Translations under genes and position numbers: made by a program | Assembly (NCBI GenBank): GCA_905220665.1 | Contig: CAJNAR010000154.1 | Location: 496,001 to 560,000 of the forward strand | DNA from: Albugo candida | Lineage: Eukaryota; Oomycota; Peronosporomycetes; Albuginales; Albuginaceae | Direction of reading: 5' to 3' | Length of the DNA stretch: 64,000 bases | Shown: piece after piece, positions 1-10,919 of the stretch | How the letters are laid out: each line of letters begins with the position of its first letter | How positions within the stretch are numbered: position 1 is the first letter of the stretch | The notes under the pieces: model-generated | What the model saw: only the letters and a program-made list of their open reading frames with translations | Told to the model about the DNA's origin: nothing | Databases searched by the model: none

Positions 1-119
1 CATTACGACGTTTAGAGTCGTCTATGGCGATGTAAGCACACTGTATTCGCTCGTTCAAAATCGTATACTATGTAATAGTGTGACGTAAAAAGCAACAGAT
101 AACACTTTTCTAAACTACA

Positions 120-1670
120 TCATACACGTGCCGCTGGAGTTTCGAAATTTGAGAATTTAGGCGAGCCGTCCATCGCCTTTGTGATTGGTCTTTTTCCATC
201 GAATACTTCCTCAATATCTTCCAATAACAATCCTTTCGTCTCTGGGCAGTAAACCCAAACAAAAAAGAAAGAGAAAATGGTGAATGCCATAAACAGATAA
301 AAGACGCCATTTACATTGAGCAGCGGAAATAATTTCGCCACCCATATCATCATCGTCCCAATAATCCAATTGGTCATCGTCGATACCGACACCGCTTTGG
401 ATCGGACGCTAACTGGGAAAATCTCGGCGGCGTAAATCCACGGTACTGGTCCCCAAGCGATAGCGAAACTGAAGACGTAGACACAGGTGAAGAACATCAT
501 TGCGATACCGGCTCCTTTAGAACATCCAGCATCTTCAGTATTTCCGTCACATCCAACCGTAAAGATGGTGGCGAGAACTGCGTGTCCAATGGTCATTCCG
601 ACCGCACCCCAAAGCAAAAGGAATCGACGACCAAATGCATCGACCAAATATAATGCAGGAATGGTGGTCACACAATTCACAATTGTCAATAATAAAAGTG
701 AGAAGAGACCATCCCCTGAAATATCTTGAAAGATTTGGCCTCCATATGTAAATACCGGATTTACACCACTTGCTTGTTGCAGGAACTGGAGCGACATTGC
801 GATAAGCAAACGTTTACGAATGCTTTTATCGACCCAAATATCATTCCAACTTCCTCCACTTCCTTCATGTTCGATTTGTAGACCAATTGCATTCAATTCC
901 ACATCAACATGCTCAGTCTTTCTCAACCGTTGAAGGACATCACGAGATTTCTCTTTTCCTTTAGTCTGATATGTCCAACGTGGACTCTCGGGGATGCAAA
1001 AGATTCCACCCATCACGATCACAGGAAATGGTAACGCTGCCAACATACTGTATCGCCATCCGTTATCGTTACCGTCGATTGTATAGTTGAAAATGTTGGC
1101 GAGTAGGAGACCGATTGTGACCGTCATTTGCATAAACCCGGAGAGTAACCCACGTAGCTCCTTGGGAGCACATTCAGCGGCGAAAATCGGTAACGCGAAA
1201 GAGGAGTTACCGACACCGATACCGGCGAAAAACCGACCAGCGAGTACTACACCATGCGACATGTCTGGAGTTAGTGCGACCCATAGAGTACCGATACAAA
1301 AGAGTAGGCCGGATGTGAAGATTGAGATCCGACGACCGTACTTATTGGAAATGTAACCAGCAAGACCAGCACCGAGGATACAGCCCATATAATAGGTTGC
1401 ACTAAACATCGTAGTGAATGTGCTCCAATTACTGGGCTGTGTTTTGGTTGTAGAAGTACACTGTTCGTAGGTATTGCCACCGTAACCAACACAGTAATCG
1501 AATACAAAGTTGTCCATAACCAGGACACCTCCGGTTACACCTTGATCATAACCGAAAAAGATTCCTCCAAGTGAGGAAAACAGACAGACAATGATCGCGT
1601 ATGTTCGCGTTCCTTCAGTGCGACCATAATCACCTTGTTCTTGCAGAGGAATAGAAACTCCGCCAGCCAT
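120..1670 (-). CDS. MFS sugar-porter family hexose/proton transporter
   Basis: A single-exon ORF of 516 aa encodes a 12-helix plasma-membrane sugar transporter that probably imports hexoses with protons. Sugar-porter signatures are visible in order: YGRR after TM2 (residues 111-114), AECAPKELRG (165-174), PESPRW (227-232), the QFLQQASGVN helix (295-304), VDAFGRR (343-349), GPVPWIYAAEIFP (407-419) and PETKG (476-480). Their positions and the total length are normal for the family. The first loop, between TM1 and TM2, is long and cysteine-containing. The ATG at 1670 gives a short cytosolic N-terminus followed directly by TM1, so I prefer it. No in-frame damage is seen. In a biotroph such a carrier plausibly takes up host sugar, but substrate and direction are inferred from family only. 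It is transcribed in the same direction as the FIBP homologue about 0.7 kb upstream of it. Confidence 0.93.
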   Translation of the reverse strand: MAGGVSIPLQEQGDYGRTEGTRTYAIIVCLFSSLGGIFFGYDQGVTGGVLVMDNFVFDYCVGYGGNTYEQCTSTTKTQPSNWSTFTTMFSATYYMGCILGAGLAGYISNKYGRRISIFTSGLLFCIGTLWVALTPDMSHGVVLAGRFFAGIGVGNSSFALPIFAAECAPKELRGLLSGFMQMTVTIGLLLANIFNYTIDGNDNGWRYSMLAALPFPVIVMGGIFCIPESPRWTYQTKGKEKSRDVLQRLRKTEHVDVELNAIGLQIEHEGSGGSWNDIWVDKSIRKRLLIAMSLQFLQQASGVNPVFTYGGQIFQDISGDGLFSLLLLTIVNCVTTIPALYLVDAFGRRFLLLWGAVGMTIGHAVLATIFTVGCDGNTEDAGCSKGAGIAMMFFTCVYVFSFAIAWGPVPWIYAAEIFPVSVRSKAVSVSTMTNWIIGTMMIWVAKLFPLLNVNGVFYLFMAFTIFSFFFVWVYCPETKGLLLEDIEEVFDGKRPITKAMDGSPKFSNFETPAARV

Positions 1671-2369
1671 ACTGGATTGAACTGTTGGCTAATGTAGTTG
1701 AGGGAAGATGATAGATTTGAAAGTGAGAGTGGCTGTGATCTAGAAAAGTTATTGCCCACATAGGGTTACGTATTCCATCTGTTAACATGTCACTTTCTGT
1801 GAGATATGGTATTCTCACAAAAGTGGATAATAGATTTACTGAAAGTGTACTATAGATGACTGGGTAATGTAATATCCGGTTGAAACCGCATGTTTGCTTT
1901 TCTATAACACTGACTGTAACGTACCATCTTCAAGTTCAAGTTGCCTTTACAAACATTGTACGTTATCAGTAGAGAGAATATGGGGTGCACGCTTCTGCGC
2001 AGAGAAAAGAGTGAGGTTTCTACACGCGAGAAGAAGAGAATAGTGAGGTGTATATGTTCTGCAGAGAGTATTTGGTGTGCGTGCTGAATAAAATCCATTT
2101 TGCACTTATATGTGTATGCATAGAGGAGTGATGTGCTTCGCGATCCAAAGGAAAGAGAGGAATCAGTGGTGTGGTTACATTACACTCGTGTTACAATCCA
2201 TCGGGTCAGATTCAGAATCAGATGGTTTTTACAAATCGTGCAATAAAATTACTGCTACTGCGCGACAAACACTAAGAAAACGTTCCCAGCTCGCGAGTAC
2301 GATACACCGAGAGTCTTTTATGACCAAATACCACACGTTGATGGAAGATAAACAACTACACTCAGCATA
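1671..2369. other. intergenic, 5' flank of the transporter
   Basis: About 700 bases lie between the transporter start and the FIBP stop. The stretch 1975-2095 is purine-rich with imperfectly repeated blocks. Small ORFs here have no protein character. I see no gene; the transporter promoter should lie here. Confidence 0.5.
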
Positions 2370-3712
2370 TTAGTTTGTGCAGTGAAAAGGGAACATGCAA
2401 ACAAACTCGATCAGTGCTGTAAATAACGTATCCAGTTGGTCGCAAGTCAAGTGACATTCTTGTATTTTGATAAAGACCTTCCACATACAAATACCAAGAT
2501 AAACGCCTGCAATACTAACACGATCACAGTGTAACCTTGTTACCGAATCATTCAAATCGTATAATAAACTCTTCAATTCTTTTGCTTGAGAGAGACCAGC
2601 GCCAATAACAAGAAGCTATCACAATGTGTTATAATGTGCATCTGATTCCCAAAACGTACATACACCATGGACGATCAAATCGATTCTGTCGGATACACTG
2701 GCAAGCTGTTGTTGAGCGAACGTTGGCCGTATTTGTTCCATAATACTTCGATAGAAACTTGATAAACTCCCATCGTCGTTTATCAAATGAGCCTTTAGGT
2801 CGCGTAATGGACTGCTTAGATGCGGATCCAAGTCCAATCCCGCACTTAACCGCACACTCACTGGCTTCATCTCGTTCCGGAGGATATCAAGTGGCGGCCA
2901 GATGCCATCTTTACGTAACGCCACACTAACCTGCTCCAATTCGTTTGCTTGCGGCACCCAATGACACATTATAATCGCCGCAAAGAAGAGCAAATCTGTC
3001 CACGTGAGAATGCCGACAGTCTGCTGACGTGGGTGGATCTCCATGCGCGCATGTAGGAGGAAAAGAACACAAACGTATTCGCACGCTAATCGTTCAGAAA
3101 TCCCAAACATATCTCGTATCATTCTGCATGATATTCCCTACCAAAGTGGTTACAGAGGAATTATCAATTGGTGTGTCATACTTGAAAATTACGGTCTTCT
3201 ATTGCGCTGTAAATGCGTCGAAGATTCTCCAATTGGCGACGACAACTACAATCATATCATTTTATCCAATAATTGAGATCGTAAAATGAATGTCACCTTT
3301 TCAACGATTCATTCGAGTAGTCGCTTATTTCGTCCAAATCTTTCTGAATTTTTGTATTGTGTTGATTGCCCAAAAACCACCGTGCGACTTGTCCATTCAA
3401 CGAATAATAACGCTCGATCATATACTGTTGTTTGATAGGTGGAATTTGGAATAGTAGCTGAGTTTTTAAGAGATTCGGATGCATCAAATAGTGTTCGAGC
3501 TTATCATATAACCGATAATGATCAACCAAATCGTGATAGAGAAGGTTTCTATCAAAAGCATCGACAGCAACGGGAAGACGTGATTCTTTGCAGAGGGAGG
3601 TATGTGTATCGTTGACGTTTAAACCATCCAACCAAAGATCAAATATCGTTTCGTCGATATCAATGGGATCCGTAAGAAATGCGCCAAATACTTGACGCAT
3701 TTGACACATCAA
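2370..3712 (-). CDS. FIBP: FIBP family protein (acidic FGF intracellular-binding protein homologue), four exons
   Basis: Predicted exons on the minus strand are 3712-3297, 3245-3182, 3137-2664 and 2615-2370, with introns of 51, 44 and 48 nt (GTGACA..TAG, GTATGA..TAG, GTATGT..TAG). Joined, they give about 399 aa. The order of recognisable FIBP blocks runs end to end: LWLDG (residues 26-30), DHYRLYD (64-70), LLFQIPP (86-92), IERYY (99-103), a KDLDEIS block, an SCRRQLENLRRIY block created across intron 1, SERLACEY, and a C-terminus collinear with animal FIBP. The small 64-nt second exon supplies exactly the segment missing between the two larger ORFs, which strongly supports the model. FIBP binds acidic FGF in mammals; its ancestral role in FGF-less eukaryotes is unknown. 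The protein has an insertion after the MCHW segment that makes it longer than the animal protein (about 360 aa). The ATG at 3700 is an alternative start. Its first exon is partly copied at 10.92-11.11 kb. Confidence 0.85.
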
Positions 3713-4850
3713 TGTACGTCAAACAAGGATGTGGCATAAATAACGTTACCCGTTAAGAAACATAACCGTTCTATTTACCACTGACATTGGAGCATGAAGA
3801 GATGGATAATAATCGATCGTTTGACGTGGGAGAAGAGCGAGTTGCTTCACAGGAAGCCTATGCTTTTCTGAAAGGCGCCATTTCCGTTCGCGAGGAAGGG
3901 GACGATCACGTGCAATGATGGAATTTGACGCATTTTGATGTGAGTTTAGTGTGCCAAAAGTATGTTGGTGGAGGCTTACTGTTAGGCTGGTGTGTTTCAT
4001 AACCCTCGGAATGCAATAGTGTTTTGATAGAAAACAGACGAGCAAAGAATGTTATTGGAAGGGTTTACAGTCAACCGCCTGCTGACTACTGCCACTATCA
4101 TCCACTAGATGCTAATTAGAAGGTTACATATGTATCGTCTTACAGTCTAACTCTTCATCTTGAACCGACGCGAATAAGTTTTTAGTGTACCAACTTGTAC
4201 CTTCTCGTCGCCACTTCAATACTCGATTGTACACTAGTAATATCCTAGACGCACTAGTCAGGATCGAGATACACAAAACAGGAACATTGCTAGTTAACGA
4301 ATGACACTGTTAACCATGTTCCATGTCATCTATCAGCACACCATTTCTAATATATCGTCAAAACGAGTACCAGGAAGGACTCTTTAGCCCACTCAAAGAC
4401 TGTTGGTCGATTATGAAACATTGAGATCGACTCAGTGATTCGCTTTCACACTTTGCCATTCAACATCGAATCCCTAGATTTAATACTATCTACAAGTTAA
4501 CAGATCTAGAATGAATGCTGTTATATGTTGATCGTGAGTATGTGTGAATGTGCCCATAACCAAGTGTTCTTTGCAACGATGGTCACGTGTCACATACACC
4601 ATAAAAGTGTTCCATGGTAAGTTTCAATCGAGGTTGTGGTATCGTCCATCCGTACTTAATATCTGTATCAACCAATGCGAACAAGGAGTCCATGTAAAAG
4701 ATGGAGAGAAGATGGACGTAATTCACCAATTTTTGTATCGTTTGGGCCAAATAATTTTGAGCGTATTTCACCAAAAAAGGAGTGCAAGTGCTCGGTTGGA
4801 ATCACCATTCTTTGCATGCAAAACTGAGTAGAGGATCGTATCGTACAGTC
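3540..4850. repeat. segmental duplication, copy A (FIBP 5' end to ASPM-like fragment)
   Basis: This stretch aligns by eye with 10920-12115 in the same orientation, with substitutions and indels. Shared landmarks include the cgggaagacgtgat block (3580 and 10972), ctgacattggagcatgaaga (3780 and 11191), catccactagatgct (4099 and 11376), a long stretch from 4138 to 4300 against 11410 to 11570, and gaatgctgttatatgttgat (4514 and 11816). It covers the first part of FIBP exon 1, the intergenic space and the end of the ASPM-like ORF. ORFs inside it other than FIBP look spurious. Confidence 0.85.
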
Positions 4851-5235
4851 AATGGAAATTGAGTGTTCGTTGAGGAAAAGCACAAGCATCAAAAATTTGA
4901 GTGCCATCACATTCGATAATTCTTCATAGTATTCCTCACATCCCATCGAGCGCGTGCTCATTTTCCACCGCTTTGGGTGAATGGTGCCTTCAATTTGCAT
5001 ACGTGTTGATGATTGGATGATATCTTCTCGTCGTGGATGAGGTATTTGAGCACAAGAGATCGAAGCATTGCTGGTAGACGTGTCGTATGTGTTCCACTTT
5101 CGCTAGAGGATCATTGTTAAATTTGGTTTGATTTCCGTCGGCGCTGGGATGCGCGTTTTCCTTTTCAATAGCGCGATTTTGTGCGTCAGTCGAATTGAAT
5201 TCCGCGCGCGGAATGCGTTTTGAGTCGTTGCGCAT
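4668..5235 (-). pseudogene. ASPM: ASPM-like fragment, segment preceding the calponin-homology region
   Basis: Two overlapping minus-strand ORFs (5235-4990 and 5000-4668) encode a segment resembling ASPM/abnormal spindle just before its calponin-homology domain. The recognisable part is a KRW..EEYYEEL stretch, then ALKFLMLVLFLNEHS (ASPM has L-K-K-x-L-L-L-V-x-F-L-D at this place), then STQFCMQ and EHLHSFF, corresponding to the CLF and LLAF motifs of ASPM. Similarity ends abruptly after that, and no CH domain follows at this locus; the matching continuation lies at 9.6-10.9 kb. A frame shift is needed near 4995 unless a very short intron exists. ASPM organises spindle poles at mitosis. I infer a broken gene piece, although a spliced functional product cannot be excluded. 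Confidence 0.5.
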
Positions 5236-7202
5236 TTCCTTTCGTTGTTGAAGTTTGAACCAAAAGGAAACGAAAGTGATGTCAGAGTGTTTGTCTTAAT
5301 TTTTAAATTTCGAATAAACTGAAATTGGTTAATATTACATATGTAAACATTGAGAGCGCGACATTACCAAATAGACCTAGTCAAATCGAAAGCTTAGCGT
5401 ATCTCGATGCCTTCTAAGAGCTCATGAATTCGATAATACGCGAGAGAGAAGCTCATAGAAACCATTTAATATAATATCTCAAAACGTTGTCACCGTTTTT
5501 CTCCATAATCATGTCATGTATCCCATACCGACCTTTGAAGTTCATGAAGAAAAAGTGTACTCTCTTTCTGTATGCTCGCATTTTGATTGATTCTCAGACT
5601 ATGCAAAACATGTCTGTGGTCGCGTTTTGAATGCTTTCAACAGCCTTCTATGTAAAGAAATACAGCGGTAACACATCCGAACCTAGATCGAGTATTTTTC
5701 GGTCTTGTTTAGAGATGCACACTTCTGGCTCAACTCGACGTGAAGTTAACTATTGATGTGGCAAAGGGAGTAATATCTCTCGTCTACGGACACAAGCGCT
5801 AAATGATCATCAAATAATCCCTTTTGATTAGGAGAGGAGAAACATAACAATCAGAAGAAGGATTATAAGATTGCGGAATTAGGACCAAAGTCGTTATCGA
5901 ATATTATCAAGGGTACAAAAGGAAGAAAAAACGAACGAATCTCCTATGCTAATTATCTATGCACTACATCTTGTGAGCCGATGTGTGCAAAACGTGAAGG
6001 AGACCGCGCTCGAAAAGGTTTTAATAAAAGATGCGTAATGCTCAGCAGGTAACAAATTGAATACTGAAATTCATTCAGATCCTTAGTTCGCAAACGCTTT
6101 TGCTACTCTAAGGTTACTGCTTTCTTCGACTATACCTTGACAGTTTTCCATAACGCGCATTACTAATCGTATAGGCGCACATTAGAAATCGCCTGGCCGG
6201 CGCGTCGGTAATCCTGTGCCGTTACCAACATGCGTCGGGCGATAGGGTAACTTGACAACAATACACCCTTCTTCAACAGTTTTCATTACATACATTGGAA
6301 GACAAGTATGATAATAAGGAAGGCGACGTGACCTAAATCGGTAATCATAGGCTACGAAAAGTCAGACGCTGCTCACATCGGAGACTATTCTGTTGCCAAT
6401 CGTTTCTACTCTCTAATTTTTTTTATGAGCTTGTCACTTCTTGGAATGTGTCTACAGGAAGTGTGGTTTCAAGAGAAAAGTTCAAGAGGCGATCAATTAC
6501 ATCATTTAGAATGTATTCCACTACCATTTACAAGAAGATGCGTCACCGGCGAGCTTACTTCCTTTGTATACTTGAACGCACTTTTTATCCGAGAACACAA
6601 GACACGGATTTATTGACAACTCTTACAGTGATCGTGATTTCAGACTGAGGTACCACTTCTGCAATCTATGAAGGAGAACCATAAATTTTTTCTTTTTTAT
6701 TGGGATATAGACCATACCCTACTGATATGAATTCCAGCCCTGTAGGTGCCCATCAAGTATGCATTTTTCATGTTTGTTAACGCACACAATTCATCCATGT
6801 CCTAATTTTCTTTGTTTATACGGAGTTATTGTAAGAAAAACATATTTTTGGTGTATTTAAGTCTGTAAAGCGAAACGAAGCTAAATCACTGAAAGCGTGG
6901 AGCTGTATATAAATGGAGAACATTGATGCCCGACGAAATCATGTTCGTTTTCAATTCATCAAATGAAATGGCAATCGATGTGGAGGAATGCTGAATGGTT
7001 CAGATATAAAATCCAAGGCCAATTTACGTTCAATTGGGTATTCCAGATTCTACAACAGTAAACGTTCAATGAAATTGCTCGCATACTTAGGTCCGACACA
7101 TGACATGAGAATGAGGCCCGAAATCCCTCCCCTTTTTGACAAAATGGAGTCTTACAAATGCATATATTTATTCTTTAAGAAGTATTGCTGAAATGTTAAA
7201 GC
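5236..7202. other. gene-free stretch with one GC-rich patch
   Basis: Nearly 2 kb with only short, low-complexity ORFs on either strand. A GC-rich patch at about 6185-6250 contains a small inverted repeat (GGTAA..TTACC near 6205-6228). The last 200 bases resemble the 3' flank of the intact CCG locus after 38471, so they belong to the duplicated CCG unit. Nothing else supportable is seen. Confidence 0.5.
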
Positions 7203-9332
7203 TCATTGTTTTTTTTGTTTTTCTTTTCTAAATAGATCCTCTGTTGTCCATTGACGGAAACCGATAGGACGGTCTATTTGGCTTCTCTCATCATCGTAAG
7301 AAAGGCTTGTGCAGCGCGTTTTTAGGCAATGTTGAAATACTTGAGAGGGTGCTTGAAGCATCCAAACGTACCCAGAATAACCATCATCAGTAGTATGAAC
7401 AAAAAATACTTCCGAGTGGTGGATAAGGCAGCCTACACATTGCAATTGTTCGGACGGTGCACTTGTAAATTCGACCAAAGCGATTTTGCAGTAAGAAGGC
7501 CAGATGCTCGTCTCCGTTTGAGTGACTAAAGGAGTTAAACAACTCAAAGAAGAACCGCCTTTTCCTTCATTTTCCACAGCATTTTTACTGCTAGGAGGCC
7601 ATACACCCACAGACATTTTAGCTTTCGTGAGTTGGTGAATCGAAGAAATCGTACTCTTTCGAGTTTCTTGAGCATCAGAAGTCATACCAACATAAGCACG
7701 GTGCTCAGAGCAGAACCGATTAGGCACTTGCTGGATTCTGCTACAATGATTTTTCGTGTGACAGGCCCTTTTAACTCCAAAAAATTTGCTTGTGATTTCA
7801 AGGCTGGTGTCTGAAGCATCAAGTAACGACGAAAATGCTGTGGTCGAATGCGGTTCTTCTCCGACCTTGAAAATTTTTCTCACACACCAAGCACATTCAT
7901 GTTTATTTGATGCAGTGTGGTATAAAAGCATACAAGAACTCATCAAAGGATCGGAATATGGTGATTCCAGCAAGCAATGATGCGATTCTATATCCATGGC
8001 ATGCTCTTGGAGATAATTCGAGCACGGTTCTTCTTTGAGCACGTCTATATGGTTGCAATAACCAAGACAATCAAGAGATGGTGTTCCATCTGTGACAATT
8101 GTCGCAGAAGTAAGCGAGAAATCGATAATTACTCGAGCGACATCTCTTTTGTATTCTAGCGCCCAAGAGATGCACAGATGCAATCGGTTATACAAACTCG
8201 TGACCATCACGCATTTTGGTTCTTTGCCCGTCAGGATTCTGAGTGCATCCATCAATCGTTGTTTATTTATTTTAGTAAATTCGTTTTTTTGACGGAATCG
8301 CGACATTCGTCTTGAAGCAACTTGATTTGATATGCGACTGATCGCATCCGGGTCAAGACCATTTGTAGTGATGCGAATATAGTTGTCGTTTGGATTTTGA
8401 CTTGAGTAATCAGGATCAACTTGGCTCTTCATAAAAAGTCGAACGGATGGAAAGAAAGTGTGAAGTTTCTGACAATCAGCTGAATCCAAAAATTCGATAG
8501 CGGGACAGAACCTGATTTGACACATCCGCATAATATATCTGGATGGGTACGTACTCGAAAAAACGTGAAGCTCGGCAATAGGTTTTTTTCTTGCGACGAA
8601 ATATATGTGAAACGTCCCAATGGCAAGAGACTTGCTATGTAACGCCAAGCACTCACGACATACCGCGTCTTTATTCCTGTTGTAGGTGAACATACATCGA
8701 ATGGATAGATCTCTAGGAGGTTCGACCTGTTCTCCTTGAGCTTTGTTACTGTTGTCACCAACAGACCTTACAGTTAGTTCCATCCCTATGTCATTGTAGA
8801 ACAATGCTTTTAGTATCCTTGATTGCTTCCAAAGATAGGCGTTATGCTCTCGATGTACTTCTTCTCGGTACATTTCAAGATCGGCTGTTCGACTTTTATA
8901 CTTTTGGGAAATCACAAGCTTTGACCACTGGAAAATACTTTGCTCGACATAATTCTGTGTCTTTGGATGTGTGACGGCGGTGCTTTTTCGACGAGCATTA
9001 ATAGAGAAATCGTTTGGTAGATATGATTCAGATGATTCAATTCATATCATACACCAGGTCCGGCTGTTACAATTTTGTACAAACGCTCTAGCGATATGAG
9101 TGCTTCCTTCGATCCAGTATATTCTGGTTTCTGAATCACTCTTCAGTAATCGAATATGTGTGATGCCCACTGCTCTCACGATGCATTCATGGCACGGTCC
9201 AATATCATAATTAGACTTTAAAAGGGACAAATGCAGTACTCCAGATGTTTTCAATGCATGCCTATTTTGTTGCGTAGTATTCCTTGCGATCAAAGTGAAA
9301 AGAATGCATGCGCAAATCGTTGATTTCCGCAT
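7203..9332 (-). pseudogene. CCG-class secreted effector locus with one premature stop
   Basis: The minus strand is open in one frame from ATG 9332 to the stop at 7203 except for a single TGA at 9044-9042 (codon 97). Both halves align collinearly with the intact 704-aa paralogue at 36357-38471. The N-terminal part has a signal peptide (MRKSTICACILFTLIARNT), then C-H-E-C at residues 47-50 followed by G56, which is the C-x2-C-x5-G (CCG) motif of Albugo effectors. The second half keeps the later C-x-x-C modules (CREC, CAWC, CVGC), but the third module of the paralogue (CFSC) is CISW here. Family members are secreted and some are recognised by plant NLR receptors; no enzymatic role is established. 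The locus may be a young pseudogene, a read-through case or a sequencing error. An ATG at 8915 could start a 570-aa product without signal peptide. Confidence 0.85.
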
Positions 9333-9390
9333 TGTTTTGTTTGAGGGGGGAAATAGTCAGATCGATGATTCATTGGTCAATTAGAATATG
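9333..9390 (-). promoter_or_regulatory. promoter-proximal block shared by the CCG loci
   Basis: Immediately upstream of the ATG at 9332, the minus strand has AATTGACCA, then CGATCTGACTA, a C-tract with CTCAAA, and ACAATGCGG. The same order is found before the intact copy (36304-36356), and the part nearest the ATG before the decayed copy (32378-32430). The pyrimidine-rich tract resembles oomycete initiator regions. Role inferred. Confidence 0.5.
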
Positions 9391-9559
9391 TTAAGCTTAA
9401 CTGAAATCCACGCTAGATAAAGAAAGCTAGGACCATAAAAATTGAAAATTATAGTCCAGTATTCATTCTTTCTACCATCGTCATTTTCCACTGCACAATC
9501 ACGAATTCGATCCTATCGCAAGTCATTTCTTTATCATTATATAAATTTAATGGAGACTT

Positions 9560-10910
9560 TTCATTAACGAAATACATTGTTTTCGACATATTCTTCGGCT
9601 CTAAGCACACAACATGCACTTTTGTGACGATTGCGTGAACGTTGACTGTGGGAAATGCCAGTAACAAATCGACAAGTATTGTGTAAATTCCGAAGCACGC
9701 CGAAATTCGATGACCTACAGCACATACGCGTATTTTTTATATGTCGCACACAAAGCAACGGTTTTCAAGCAGTGTATCCGCGCTACATCGCTTGCATGAG
9801 AACTGCTCCTTTGACTCGCCATTCCGCACTTTTATCTTAATTTTCCCCAACTAAGACTATCATCTGCATACATCCCTTCCAGCAATGTTAAAGTCGTACG
9901 GCAGCATACCTTCTTCTTGCATTCTGGCTGCGACCCGCCGCATCGCAATTGCACTCGAAAGCGTCAATCAGTCGGAAACGCATCCAATTTCGTCTAATTG
10001 CCTAACATTCTTCAACCTCTTACCAGAAAGTATCCATTTTTGCACAATATCGAGCCGGCATCATCACCATTTCTATCGGAATTTGTGGTACTGCGCGTTT
10101 CCCGCGTGTTGACTACGAAACCAATATTTAAATTTGTAGCAAGAGAATCTCTGTTTCCGTCCGATCTGAGCCATCTGGCAATTGATTCGCTTCCGTGCGA
10201 TTTTCCGACGAAACTGAGTTTGCAAAGTAATCAAAGCCATTCGTTTTCGTTTTTGAACAGCTTTGGATCCAAGAAGCAATTTGGCAGATCGTTTTCGGTC
10301 GTACCTAATTCGCAATGAGTTTGCCAAATTGCATCGAGAGTGTGAAAGCGCGATTTGCTGCCGACATTCTAATTCTTGGACACTGAAAAAATAAAATTTC
10401 AGATTTTTTTGGAAACCCATTGGCAGTGGAAATACAATGTCCTTGAATTAATTTCCGCAACAATTCAACACCCATTTTATCTCGTTGCTAGATAGATCCT
10501 TCAGCAAGATTTTTGACGAGCTGTTCGGTTTCTCAAAGTTGTTCTTTTGCGTGGATGGGTGCAAATATGTTGCGCTCGTCTTTCGATTCCGTGTGTGCAG
10601 GGAACCCGATGATTTCTTGAACAAAATAGACACATACTTGAACGTTGTGTACTATTTGAAGCCTGGAAATAGTTGGATTGCCAAGATAATCCAATGATTT
10701 CATCTATTCAATCGATTCGAGTTAATGAGGGCTTCCAGTAGTTAACGAGACGCACTCCATCGCGGAGATTTTCGCTAAGTCATTGATAGACGGATCAATC
10801 TCATTGAATGCCTTCTCCGTACACCTGAATCCCAACGGCTTCGAATGACGATTAATGTGCCCTTCATTGCTGAGAGACAAGTGACAGAACTCGTTGAAGA
10901 TAGTTAGCAT
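9560..10910 (-). pseudogene. ASPM: ASPM-like pseudogene: calponin-homology and IQ-motif portion
   Basis: The minus-strand ORF starting at 10910 reads FNEF..SNEGHINRH..LGF..FNEID, which matches the start of the ASPM CH region (F-S-R-D-F-L-S-G-E-G-D-L-S-R-H-L-x-x-L-G-F-x(7,9)-F-D-E-F-D). In another frame at about 10641-10680 the strand reads NPTISRLQIVHNV, the conserved IPAISRLQKMHNV element. Further on are IQ-like motifs: ALITLQTQFRRKIARKR (about 10180-10235) and, at 9765-9812, AVLMQAM and RGYTA interrupted by TAG and TGA at the positions of the usual W and R. Several frame changes and stops show decay. Motif order is right for ASPM, so this is a real relic and not chance. It begins directly against the duplicated FIBP exon-1 fragment at about 10915. 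The segment normally preceding it is found 5 kb away at 4.67-5.24 kb. Confidence 0.75.
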
Positions 10911-10919
10911 TTAACCGAT

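Noticed and set aside
487..1356. Plus-strand ORFs within the sugar transporter
   Set aside because: Antisense shadows of a well-supported transporter gene.
2507..2543. Possible 37-nt intron near the FIBP 3' end (GTAACA..GCAG)
   Set aside because: Without it the C-terminus aligns end to end with animal FIBP (80 against 79 residues); with it the frame is lost.
3746..4045. 99-codon minus-strand ORF between FIBP and the ASPM fragment
   Set aside because: Lies in duplicated intergenic DNA, is not kept open in the other copy and has no family character.
8915..9332. Intron spanning the TGA in the first CCG locus
   Set aside because: The paralogue is intronless and the sequence around the stop is collinear coding sequence; removing it would delete conserved residues.
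9998..10318. 106-codon plus-strand ORF
   Set aside because: Antisense to the ASPM IQ-region relic and without features of its own.
10073..10420. Independent basic protein ORF (115 aa, minus)
   Set aside because: Its IQ-like stretch and position make it part of the ASPM relic; the start lies in a non-homologous frame.
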